Source: Lachnospiraceae bacterium
GTDB lineage: Bacteria > Bacillota > Clostridia > Lachnospirales > Lachnospiraceae
Assembly: GCA_015057165.1 (NCBI GenBank)
Contig: SVEY01000006.1
Location: 70,038 to 121,612, forward strand
DNA length: 51,575 nt
Direction: 5' to 3'
Shown here: positions 44,972 to 51,575 of the stretch, in pieces
Layout of the letters: every line of letters begins with the position of its first letter
Position numbering within the stretch: the stretch's first letter is position 1
Notes under the pieces: model-generated
The model's input: only the letters and a program-made list of their open reading frames with translations
What the model was told of the DNA's origin: nothing
Database searches by the model: none
Translations under genes and position numbers: made by a program

Positions 44972-45385
44972 ATGTGGTTTTTATTAGCGCTTGGTTCGGC
45001 AATCTTTGCCGCACTGACATCAATATTAGCAAAGATAGGAATTGAAGGTGTCGGATCGAATCTGGCTACTGCGATCCGTACGATGGTTGTTGTTATCATG
45101 GCATGGGGAATGGTATTTATTACTCATCAGCAAGCCGGAATAAAAGACATTAGCCAGAAATGCTGGATTTTCCTGATTCTGTCCGGCCTTGCTACTGGTG
45201 CCTCATGGCTTTGCTATTACAAGGCCTTGCAGATGGGAGACGCTTCAAAAGTCGTCCCGATTGATAAGTTGTCCGTTGTCATTACGCTGATACTGGCGTT
45301 TGTTTTTCTGCATGAAGAATTTACTTTTAAGTCAGTGATAGGGTGTATCCTGATTGGAGCCGGAACATTGCTGATGGTTCTGTGA
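44972..45385 (+). CDS. Half-size EamA/DMT-family transporter
   Basis: 137 residues, one EamA unit with about five membrane helices (near 1-19, 31-51, 64-85, 95-112 and 118-137), against about 290 residues with two units in typical members. Motifs include AALTSILAKIGIEGVGSNLAT, SGLATGASWLCYYKAL and a final GCILIGAGTLLMVL. Such short members are thought to work as dimers. The start follows GAAGGAGT. It is the only plus-strand gene of ordinary size in the precursor region and could export a small molecule or metabolite; nothing ties it to the precursors except position. Confidence 0.9.
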   Translation: MWFLLALGSAIFAALTSILAKIGIEGVGSNLATAIRTMVVVIMAWGMVFITHQQAGIKDISQKCWIFLILSGLATGASWLCYYKALQMGDASKVVPIDKLSVVITLILAFVFLHEEFTFKSVIGCILIGAGTLLMVL

Positions 45386-45452
45386 TACAAATTCAAGTTT
45401 TGCTGTATAAAAAAGGGAGATATAACATTTCCCTCCCCTGTCAACCCCTGTT

Positions 45453-46193
45453 TTACAATTCCTTCAGTTGATACACCAGAACTTCCTTTTCAAAAGAATC
45501 CGGTTCAGTTTTCAACCAGTTAAGCGCTTTTGGTACATCGATATCAAAGCTTTTCCCAAAATACTCCCTTTGTTCACTAAACGAGCCACTAAATGGACGC
45601 GCCACAACCCTTTTTATGTTTTCTTCAATTGGCAATCTGCTGTTTATACTAATGTTTGCTGTAAGAAGCGATATGCCATGGTCAAATAAAGGTGCTGTAT
45701 CAAATCCATGATCCGTCGATATAAGCGCAAGATTATTGAAGTGCCTGTCTTCATTTAGTACTACTGAGTCTAATGTGAAAACTTTGCCTAAGTAAGAAGT
45801 AATATCTATATTGCAACATTCTTTAACAAATCTGATAACATATTGTATTCGTTCATCTATAGTGTCAAATTGTAAAATATCATCGGCAAGATTCTTACCA
45901 TATTCGTTCAAATATAGTCTATAAAGTGTAACAAGTTCTTCATTTTGATGGAGAAAGTTCTTGCTTCTGCATCCTGATTTCCCATTTATGATACATTGTT
46001 CATATAGTACATATTCCTCTTGTCTAAGAGATGAAAAAGTGAGCAACGAAGACACAAGATATTCCGCCAATCCCTCACAACCACGATTATCTATTTTGTA
46101 CCAATATCCGTTCTTATAATACTTTACTTGTGTTCCCTCACTAGTTCCTGCCTGACTCACAATGTATTTCTCATCAATACTAATGTTAACCAT
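45453..46193 (-). CDS. HipA-like (CtkA-type) protein kinase
   Basis: A 246-residue protein with the marks of HipA-type Ser/Thr kinases reduced to the C-terminal catalytic part. KNGYWYKID (27-35) holds a candidate ATP-binding Lys, followed by the EGLAEYLVSSLL helix. LNEDRHFNNLAL (146-157) supplies the catalytic Asp and metal-binding Asn, and APLFDHGISLL (167-177) the second metal-binding Asp. There is no N-terminal HipA_N subdomain. It overlaps the preceding gene by 8 bp and thus is translated with it. The targets of such kinases range from tRNA synthetases to unknown proteins; here the target is not predictable. Confidence 0.82.
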   Translation of the reverse strand: MVNISIDEKYIVSQAGTSEGTQVKYYKNGYWYKIDNRGCEGLAEYLVSSLLTFSSLRQEEYVLYEQCIINGKSGCRSKNFLHQNEELVTLYRLYLNEYGKNLADDILQFDTIDERIQYVIRFVKECCNIDITSYLGKVFTLDSVVLNEDRHFNNLALISTDHGFDTAPLFDHGISLLTANISINSRLPIEENIKRVVARPFSGSFSEQREYFGKSFDIDVPKALNWLKTEPDSFEKEVLVYQLKEL

Positions 46194-46878
46194 ACATATC
46201 CCTCACTAATACATCTTCCGCTCGTATGTTCTCACCCATAAACCTAAACCATATATAATCATTATAGGAAACTCCATGAGTTCTTCGTATTATATCAATT
46301 GGTCTGTACTCAGATAAGCCTATGGACTTAAGTATCTCTAAAGCATCAGGCCTGTTCCTATCAAAACATCTATGTTCAAGAATTACATTTAAACGATTTC
46401 TTGATATTTCATTTGAAGGAAATATTTGCCTTAAAGGATGCATAATAACCCGCTTAATAATAGCCTTATTTCTTCTGACACTAACCCTAGAGGAAAGCAT
46501 ATTTTTCCAATATACCTCAAAAACATATTCTTCCAGCATACTCCTATTTTCAAGACGTTTTCTGTATGCTTCAAGTATTCTTTGTTGCTGACTCAATTGA
46601 AATTCATAGTTGTTCTTCTCAACAATCAATTCCTGATATTGTAGCTTTTGTTGTTCTTTGTCTGCAACACAACCGGGTGAAACTGCACCAAGACTTCTGC
46701 ATTTTACCTTGTCCCCTTCACGCCACTGTTCATAATAATATGGCTTATTATTAATAATCTTAACTATAATCGCAGGAGGTTCCTTAGTTATACGGCTTAG
46801 TCTTTCATCAATTCTTTTAAGTTGTTGCTTTAAGGCAAATATTTCATCTTCGATATTTAAATACTCATCAAATTCCAT
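46186..46878 (-). CDS. Coiled-coil protein paired with the HipA-like kinase
   Basis: 230 residues. The N-terminal helix (6-35) is heptad-like. A short beta segment follows with KPYYYEQWREGDKVKCRSLG, a pattern also seen in proteins linked to recombinases and transposases (DUF6788-like, from memory). A second coiled coil (70-115) precedes a conserved C-terminal part (YRPIDIIRRTHGVSYNDYIWFRF, written here only as key stretches YRPIDII and SYNDYIWFRF). It precedes and overlaps the kinase gene, the usual layout of an antitoxin or adaptor with its toxin or effector. Start ATG after TTGGAGGA. It has no DNA-binding helix-turn-helix that I can see. Confidence 0.75.
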   Translation of the reverse strand: MEFDEYLNIEDEIFALKQQLKRIDERLSRITKEPPAIIVKIINNKPYYYEQWREGDKVKCRSLGAVSPGCVADKEQQKLQYQELIVEKNNYEFQLSQQQRILEAYRKRLENRSMLEEYVFEVYWKNMLSSRVSVRRNKAIIKRVIMHPLRQIFPSNEISRNRLNVILEHRCFDRNRPDALEILKSIGLSEYRPIDIIRRTHGVSYNDYIWFRFMGENIRAEDVLVRDMYG

Positions 46879-46937
46879 AATAATCCTCCAAGGTAATTAT
46901 AACATACAGCACGGGAGATTTCTATATGTGTATGTTA

Positions 46938-46963
46938 AAAGCAGGCACCCAAGTACCTGCTTT
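46938..46963. terminator. Hairpin after precursor 4
   Basis: A perfect 8-bp stem AAAGCAGG/CCTGCTTT (46938-46945, 46956-46963), downstream of the precursor ending at 46993 and upstream of the kinase pair. Confidence 0.5.
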
Positions 46964-46992
46964 ACGTCCTTTTCAACCATACAACGCAAGGT

Positions 46993-47292
46993 TTACTTTC
47001 CTTTAACTTTATAAGTATGTCCACATCTCCTACAGCGACATTTATACCATTTCTCACCATCTTTTTCATATTGTTCTATACAATTAGTCCATCCGGAATT
47101 ACATTCTGGACAATTTTTTGATATGCTTTCTCCACCACTTAAGCATCCTCCACCTGAAACAGCCTCAAGCTGCTCGTCAGTAAGCTCAATTCCCTCAGCC
47201 TTGGCAAGGTTTATGATTTCCTCTGAACTCTTGCAGGCTTCAACCTTCTTAATTTGCTCCTCTGATAATCCTTTTAATAATTCTTTTCTCAT
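46993..47292 (-). CDS. Double-glycine leader with zinc-ribbon core, precursor 4
   Basis: 99 residues. Leader ends LEAVSGG; the core begins GCLSGGES and contains CPECNS, one single Cys (WTNCIEQ), and KCRCRRCGHTY. The ATG at 47292 has GGAGGT upstream; a longer frame to 47334 lacks one. Full promoter cassette upstream. Confidence 0.9.
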   Translation of the reverse strand: MRKELLKGLSEEQIKKVEACKSSEEIINLAKAEGIELTDEQLEAVSGGGCLSGGESISKNCPECNSGWTNCIEQYEKDGEKWYKCRCRRCGHTYKVKGK

Positions 47293-47322
47293 AGTAGTTA
47301 CCTCCTCGTTAGTCTTATAGTT

Positions 47323-47405
47323 AATATACCACATTTAGATTAGATTTGTTTATGTGGATTTACCTTTCACTTATATATACACATTTAAAATGTAAAATGC
47401 GACAT
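47323..47405 (-). promoter_or_regulatory. Repeated promoter cassette, copy 4
   Basis: Nearly identical to copy 3 over its whole length: extended -10 hexamer at 47323-47328, CCACAT/ATGTGG pair, ACATTTAAAATGT palindrome and GCGACA end. Confidence 0.75.
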
Positions 47406-47420
47406 TATTTCGCATAAACA

Positions 47421-47461
47421 AGCAACATCCCAGACCGGTTGTACCAGTCCGGGATGCTGCT
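47421..47461. terminator. Hairpin after precursor 5
   Basis: An imperfect 18-bp stem (47421-47438 with 47444-47461, about three mismatches) lies between precursor 5 and the promoter of precursor 4, consistent with single-gene transcripts. Confidence 0.6.
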
Positions 47462-47494
47462 AATGTTCCTTCTATATTGTAATTGTGGTTTTAT

Positions 47495-47746
47495 TTAATA
47501 ATCCCACCAATCTCCACAATCTAGACAGTAATAGTGGTGTGACCATTTTTGTTTCATATTTTTCGAACCACAATTTGGGCACTTATTTGATTTACAAAGT
47601 CCTCCACCTGAAACTGCTTCCAATTGTTCTTCTGTTAACTCAACACCTTCTTCTTTAGAAAGAGCTAATATCTCCTCTGGAGATTTGCATTTCTCAACCT
47701 TAGCAATCTGTTCTTCCGTTAATCCCTTTAATAATTCCTTTCTCAT
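47495..47746 (-). CDS. Double-glycine leader with zinc-ribbon core, precursor 5
   Basis: 83 residues, the shortest of the set. Leader of 48 residues (GLTEEQIAKVEKCK, LEAVSGG). The core is GLCKSNKCPNCGSKN, then YYCLDCGDWW: four Cys in two knuckles plus one near the cleavage site, ending in aromatic residues. GGAGGT upstream of the ATG. Confidence 0.9.
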   Translation of the reverse strand: MRKELLKGLTEEQIAKVEKCKSPEEILALSKEEGVELTEEQLEAVSGGGLCKSNKCPNCGSKNMKQKWSHHYYCLDCGDWWDY

Positions 47747-47781
47747 AGTAAGTACCTCCTTACTTGCCTTTTTTAATTAAT

Positions 47782-47866
47782 AATATACCACTATTTAATT
47801 AGATTTGTTTATGTGGATTTGCCTGTCATTTATAAATACACATTTAACATGTAAAATGCGACATTG
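47782..47866 (-). promoter_or_regulatory. Repeated promoter cassette, copy 5 (diverged)
   Basis: Same layout as copies 1-4 with several changes: the CCACAT arm reads CCACTAT and the palindrome reads ACATTTAACATGT. The -10 hexamer is at 47782-47787. Confidence 0.65.
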
Positions 47867-47886
47867 TTAGTTATTTTGAACTACTA

Positions 47887-49569
47887 TTAATCAGCAAAAA
47901 TCATTGTAGCTTCTTCAAAATTAGGATAATCTGGTTCAGGTGGTTGTTCACCAAACAGTCCTGGTGTATTTGGTGCTTTTGGAGCGTTCATCAAATCCAA
48001 ATCCGCATCCTCAAAATAATATATTTCTTCACCTTTTTTTAATTCTCCATCCCAAGTAATAATGTCTGCTTTGACTCTATACCCTTTTTCTTTATAATTG
48101 TAGGCTAGACCTTTTGTGTCTTTGGTAGCTCCATGAAGATAATCATCCTTCCATAGACCTGCAAGTTCTAAATCTTGTTGAGGAGTTCTTCCATGCATTT
48201 TTTCTAGATATTGGCTTAACTGTCGTTCGCCCACATTTGTCTTGTCAAAGTCCCATTCCTGTGGGATGTTTGCTACTGCAGCAGACTTATCGCTTTTCTC
48301 TATTTTGCAAATGATCCAATAAGGTATAGGACTTACCACTTCAATAGACTTAACATTCTTCTCTAGTCCATAACAATACATTGATTCTTGCCGTGATGCG
48401 GCCTCAGGACTGATTCCAGGTCCATTCTCTTCTATTGCTGTTAATGCATTAGCTAGAAGTTGACCATACTCCTGATAAGTTACGGCAGTATTACCAGTTC
48501 CTATGTTGTAATATAGTGAGATTAATGAGTATGCTCTCTTTATCTCGAATTCTGCATTTGCTCTATATGCTGCACGTAATGAATATCCCTGTGACTCAAA
48601 GTTAAAATACAAATTCCAATAGTTATCATAGGCAGTAAGTGGACTAAAGTCTTTTGCCTTACCAAGCTCTCCAGCCACATTTACGTAGTTTTGTTTTAGG
48701 TCATCCATATTCTTGGTAAAATCCTTAAGATCTGGATTCGTTGACTCGTTTTCCTGTATAAATGCAATGAGTTTAGCTGTATAAGCCTGTTCCTCTTCTG
48801 CAGATGCTCCCTCTGCCGGAGCTGGCGTTCCTTGTTCTGCAAGAAGCTTAGCACCTGTTACTAACATACGCTGAAGAATCTCAGCATCTGTATCAAGAGC
48901 TATCATAGCATTATCAAATGGTTGCAAGCCATTTCGATATGCCTGCTTCGTTGTCTCATCAAGTTGAGCACTCATAGCCATTGTAAGTAATCGCAAGTCC
49001 TGTACTTGAAGGGACAAATCCTGAATAGCAGATAATATCTGTTCATTGGTTACACCACCTGAACCTCCTATTCCGAACATTCCTAACATTCCAGTTATAC
49101 CAGATATGGCAGCAGTTATATCACCTGTATAATACGCGCGAACCATTCCATATACGCTTGTTCCAAAGTCCGCTACCATACCAAATCCAGAATCAACCTG
49201 ATGTGCTAACTGAGATGTATAGTTTGCTATTGCATCATAATTCTTATATTTTACTTGTTTTGCTGCATTTTCCTTCATGTACTTAACTTCAGCACTATCA
49301 TTTTCATCTCCAGCCCTTGTAATTATTGCAGGTAGCTGCTTCTCGATGTCAAGTACATTCTTAACTGTTGCGTCCGCTTTGTCTGTGACTTCAAGTCCAT
49401 TGTCTGTAAGCTTCGTTCCCGTTGGAATAGCAATGTCCTTATTCTTGAAATCACATTTATACCCTGTAGTTGTTGTGTTATTGGTTGTAGAATTAGAACA
49501 CGAGCATCCTGCTAATGTGGATACCAGTAGAATTGCTATTAACCCTATTGCTACAATCCGTTTTTTCAT
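47887..49569 (-). CDS. Secreted lipoprotein paralogous to the Asn-rich lipoprotein
   Basis: 560 residues. Lipoprotein signal peptide with lipobox STLAGC. The rest is mostly helical, with a hydrophobic glycine-rich stretch (ITAAISGITGMLGMFGIGG) between amphipathic helices. It shares with the lipoprotein at 37292 the block WNLYFNFESQGYSLRAAYR and the later YLEKMHGRTPQQDLELAG. The central hydrophobic hairpin between long helices is reminiscent of alpha-helical pore-forming toxins, a structural guess only. The ATG at 49569 has AGGAGGT upstream. It lies 43 bp after precursor 6, so the two are probably on one transcript. Confidence 0.82.
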   Translation of the reverse strand: MKKRIVAIGLIAILLVSTLAGCSCSNSTTNNTTTTGYKCDFKNKDIAIPTGTKLTDNGLEVTDKADATVKNVLDIEKQLPAIITRAGDENDSAEVKYMKENAAKQVKYKNYDAIANYTSQLAHQVDSGFGMVADFGTSVYGMVRAYYTGDITAAISGITGMLGMFGIGGSGGVTNEQILSAIQDLSLQVQDLRLLTMAMSAQLDETTKQAYRNGLQPFDNAMIALDTDAEILQRMLVTGAKLLAEQGTPAPAEGASAEEEQAYTAKLIAFIQENESTNPDLKDFTKNMDDLKQNYVNVAGELGKAKDFSPLTAYDNYWNLYFNFESQGYSLRAAYRANAEFEIKRAYSLISLYYNIGTGNTAVTYQEYGQLLANALTAIEENGPGISPEAASRQESMYCYGLEKNVKSIEVVSPIPYWIICKIEKSDKSAAVANIPQEWDFDKTNVGERQLSQYLEKMHGRTPQQDLELAGLWKDDYLHGATKDTKGLAYNYKEKGYRVKADIITWDGELKKGEEIYYFEDADLDLMNAPKAPNTPGLFGEQPPEPDYPNFEEATMIFAD

Positions 49570-49612
49570 AGTATTACCTCCTGCCCCCTTGTCAACATAT
49601 CTCACCTTCGAT

Positions 49613-49924
49613 TTAGTCTAGGTCAAATTCATCCTTCCAACCAAAGCAGTCATAATTGCCACACTTTTCACAGTAATAATATACATGTACTCTATCATTC
49701 TTACCATTATACCAACGTAAAACTTTAAATGGTGCTTTACCACACTTAACGCATATATTCTTCCTTTGCTTACCGCAGCCACCACTTACTGCTTCAAGCT
49801 GCTCATCATTAAGTTCAATTCCTTCTTCCTTAGCCATTGCAAGTATCTCTTCTGGATTCTTGCATTCTTTAGCCTTTGCAATTTGCTCATCTGTTAAGCC
49901 CTTTAGTAATAAATCTTCCTTCAT
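49613..49924 (-). CDS. Double-glycine leader with zinc-ribbon core, precursor 6
   Basis: 103 residues. The leader has one extra Leu (DLLLKGL) and ends LEAVSGG at 49. The core starts directly with CGKQRK and holds CVKCGK and CEKCGN 24 residues apart, then DCFGW. It is the only precursor followed closely by another gene (the lipoprotein at 47887). The -10 (49955-49960) is kept but the upstream cassette is lost after ATACCACAT. Confidence 0.9.
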   Translation of the reverse strand: MKEDLLLKGLTDEQIAKAKECKNPEEILAMAKEEGIELNDEQLEAVSGGCGKQRKNICVKCGKAPFKVLRWYNGKNDRVHVYYYCEKCGNYDCFGWKDEFDLD

Positions 49925-50013
49925 AATAGTTACCTCCTCATTAGTCTTATAGTTAATATACCACATTCAGATTGCTTCTTTCCCTGAATTGTCAACCTAA
50001 ATCTGTCTAAAAG

Positions 50014-50304
50014 TCAAGCACCTCTAGTAGACCACCTATGTAAGCAGTCTTGGCATACATAGTCATATCTCATCCTATTGTCTTCCACATCCTCACCTAT
50101 CTTCATAATATTAGTCGAACTACATTTTGGACATGTTGTTTTCTTTTGTCCACCACAGCTTCCACCAGTAACAGCCTCAAGCTGCTCATCATTCAACGCA
50201 ACTCCCTCAGACTTAGCAATTTCTAAGATTTCCTCCGGGCTCTTACATGCTTCTACCTTCTTGATTTGTTCCTCTGTTAATCCCTGTAATAATTCTTTTC
50301 TCAT
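50014..50304 (-). CDS. Double-glycine leader with zinc-ribbon core, precursor 7
   Basis: 96 residues. Leader with small changes (LLQGLTEEQ, EILEIAKSEG) ending LEAVTGG, the only TGG variant. The core begins SCGGQKKTTCPKCSSTN and ends CQDCLHRWSTRGA. Its upstream region differs from the repeated cassette: no AATATACCACA element is seen, so it may be expressed differently or from the gene upstream. Confidence 0.9.
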   Translation of the reverse strand: MRKELLQGLTEEQIKKVEACKSPEEILEIAKSEGVALNDEQLEAVTGGSCGGQKKTTCPKCSSTNIMKIGEDVEDNRMRYDYVCQDCLHRWSTRGA

Positions 50305-50359
50305 ATTATTCCCTCCTTGTTACTTTCGATAATAGTATGTCTCGATTATATATTGTTAA

Positions 50360-50653
50360 TTATTGTTTCCAAACATAATCGCAACATAAGCATCTGTATT
50401 CTATAATAGAACCTTTTCCTTCGCTATCGGTCCATATTCTTTCCTTGAAGCAACTTTTATAATCAGCACCACACTTAGGACACTTTACCTTTGATTTTCT
50501 AAAGCATCCACCACCTGATACTGCTTCTAATTGCTCATCAGTAAGTTCAATTCCTTCAGCCTTGGCAAGAGCTATGATTTCATCTGCACTCTTGCAATCT
50601 TCAACCTTCTTAATTTGCTCATCTGTTAATCCCTTTAATAACTCATCCCTCAT
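50360..50653 (-). CDS. Double-glycine leader with zinc-ribbon core, precursor 8
   Basis: 97 residues. Leader with EDCK at 18-21, ending LEAVSGG. The core begins GCFRKSKVKCPKCGADYKSC and ends CLCCDYVWKQ. GGAGGT before the ATG at 50653. The proximal half of the promoter cassette is kept (-10 hexamer 50684-50689 and the CCACAT/ATGTGG pair); the distal palindrome is absent. Confidence 0.9.
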   Translation of the reverse strand: MRDELLKGLTDEQIKKVEDCKSADEIIALAKAEGIELTDEQLEAVSGGGCFRKSKVKCPKCGADYKSCFKERIWTDSEGKGSIIEYRCLCCDYVWKQ

Positions 50654-50740
50654 AGTAATTACCTCCTCATTAGTCTTATAGTTAATATACCACATTTAGA
50701 TTAGATTTGCTTATGTGGATTTACCTGTATCCTTTACTAT

Positions 50741-51010
50741 CTATGCATACCATTGATGATCACAAACTCTACATGTAAAGTAATCCTTTGTATTACCTTC
50801 TAACAAATTCATATGTACATTGGAACTGCCACAAACTGGACAATTAGGAATCTTACGACGAGCACATCCACCTGAAACTGCTTCAAGCTGCTCTTCGCTT
50901 AGCTGAACTCCCTCAGCCTTGGCAAGGTCTAATATTTCCTCGGAACTCTTGCATTCCTTAACCTTCTTAATTTGCTCCTCTGTTAATCCTTTTAATAATT
51001 CTTCTCTCAT
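50741..51010 (-). CDS. Double-glycine leader with zinc-ribbon core, precursor 9
   Basis: 89 residues. Leader ends LEAVSGG; the core begins CARRKIPNCPVCGSSN and ends CRVCDHQWYA. Ribosome site AAAGGAG. The upstream sequence is unrelated to the repeated cassette. Confidence 0.9.
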   Translation of the reverse strand: MREELLKGLTEEQIKKVKECKSSEEILDLAKAEGVQLSEEQLEAVSGGCARRKIPNCPVCGSSNVHMNLLEGNTKDYFTCRVCDHQWYA

Positions 51011-51086
51011 AATAATTCTCCTTTCTGATATGTATTGACAGCATACAATATGAATATAAGAACAATAAAAACTTTCTTACTTCTTT

Positions 51087-51443
51087 CTAATTTAATAAAC
51101 TCACACTCCAAGTGTAACCACAGTCATTGCATTTGCAATTGACTTTAGAATATTGAATATTGGTCATTTGGGTCTCATATTTTTCTGTGTAATTACAAGA
51201 ACCACAACGAGCACAACTCGTTGAGATTGCATTGGGACAAACCTGATTAAGTGTCTCTTCTGTAACATAGTCATAGGGACTTTTGATTTTGATTCCACAA
51301 CCACCTGATACTGCTTCTAGTTGCTCTTCACTAAGGGTTACTCCTTCTGCCTTAGCAAGTGCTAGAATCTCTTCCGCATTCTTGCAGGCTTTTACTTTCT
51401 TTATTTGCTCCTCTGTTAATCCCTTTAATAATTCCTTCTTCAT
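51087..51443 (-). CDS. Double-glycine leader with long Cys-rich core, precursor 10
   Basis: 118 residues, the longest of the set. Leader of 48 residues ending LEAVSGG; the core begins CGIKIKS and includes CPNAISTSCARCGSCN and CKCNDCGYTW, so eight Cys after the cleavage site. A short insert (DYVTEETLNQV) separates the first Cys from the ribbon. GGGGGGT before the ATG; -10 hexamer at 51478-51483 in the shared AATATACCACA context. Confidence 0.9.
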   Translation of the reverse strand: MKKELLKGLTEEQIKKVKACKNAEEILALAKAEGVTLSEEQLEAVSGGCGIKIKSPYDYVTEETLNQVCPNAISTSCARCGSCNYTEKYETQMTNIQYSKVNCKCNDCGYTWSVSLLN

Positions 51444-51575
51444 AGTAATTACCCCCCCTACTGTTATTCTTATAAATAATATACCACATTTTAATTAGTG
51501 TTAATTATATATTTAACGTCCCGTATTTTTCTCATCGGAACTTTACCTTGAGAAATTATATGGGGCTTTTTATAA

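Noticed and set aside
42868-47866. Promoter cassette copies as attachment sites or insertion-sequence ends
   Set aside because: Every copy lies directly upstream of a precursor in the same orientation and contains a -10 box. No transposase is present and target duplications are not seen.
42562-51443. Link to nitrogen fixation because of the Nif11-like leader
   Set aside because: The family name is historical; the leader type is widespread in peptide precursors, and no nif gene is present.

Overview
The window looks like a low-GC Clostridia chromosome, most likely a motile Lachnospiraceae of the Butyrivibrio/Roseburia/Lachnospira type. This is inferred from the AT-rich sequence with strong AGGAGG ribosome sites, the chemotaxis operon, the abundance of hybrid histidine kinases and c-di-GMP proteins, and the Nif11-like double-glycine leader peptides. 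No rRNA, tRNA, CRISPR array or transposase was seen.

Region 1 (about 105-13100, all minus strand) is a catabolic-looking cluster. It holds five paralogous YtcJ-like amidohydrolases, a type-B carboxylesterase with an intact triad, a membrane-anchored esterase paralogue that has lost its catalytic residues, and a small membrane protein. At least two transcripts seem to start from related promoter/5'UTR copies (upstream of 5173 and 13006).

Region 2 (13234-34440) is a signalling block. An orphan HPt protein on the plus strand faces a long minus-strand run: REC-GGDEF-EAL, an amino-acid-permease/histidine-kinase/receiver fusion, a PAS histidine kinase, a receiver with a degenerate HD-GYP domain, then cheR, cheB, cheY, cheA, cheW and a methyl-accepting protein with almost no external sensor. 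Next come a YitT-family protein with a candidate leaderless promoter, a Cache hybrid kinase with two receivers, a bile-acid/sodium-symporter-family transporter, and a membrane EAL protein. The hybrid kinases, the HPt protein and the receiver outputs could form phosphorelays that join chemotaxis and c-di-GMP control.

Region 3 (34504-37123) is a two-gene polar amino acid ABC importer. Its ATPase carries a C-terminal GHKL/RsbW-like domain, and its permease is fused to a binding protein whose lobes appear in permuted order.

Region 4 (37292-51480) is an accessory region and the most unusual part. Ten small genes encode a near-identical 48-49 residue leader ending in EAV[S/T]GG. Nine of the ten cores contain two CxxC knuckles like a zinc ribbon. 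Eight genes share a -10/operator element, and five carry a repeated promoter cassette of about 80 bp. Interspersed are two paralogous helical lipoproteins (one with a 53-codon, almost pure Asn tract), a secreted S41-type protease, a HipA-like kinase with a coiled-coil partner, a half-size EamA transporter, a probable type I toxin with long-range 5'-3' RNA pairing, gene fragments, and dispersed GTTGACA inverted repeats. No maturase or peptidase-containing ABC exporter is visible, and the array runs up to the right edge of the window.
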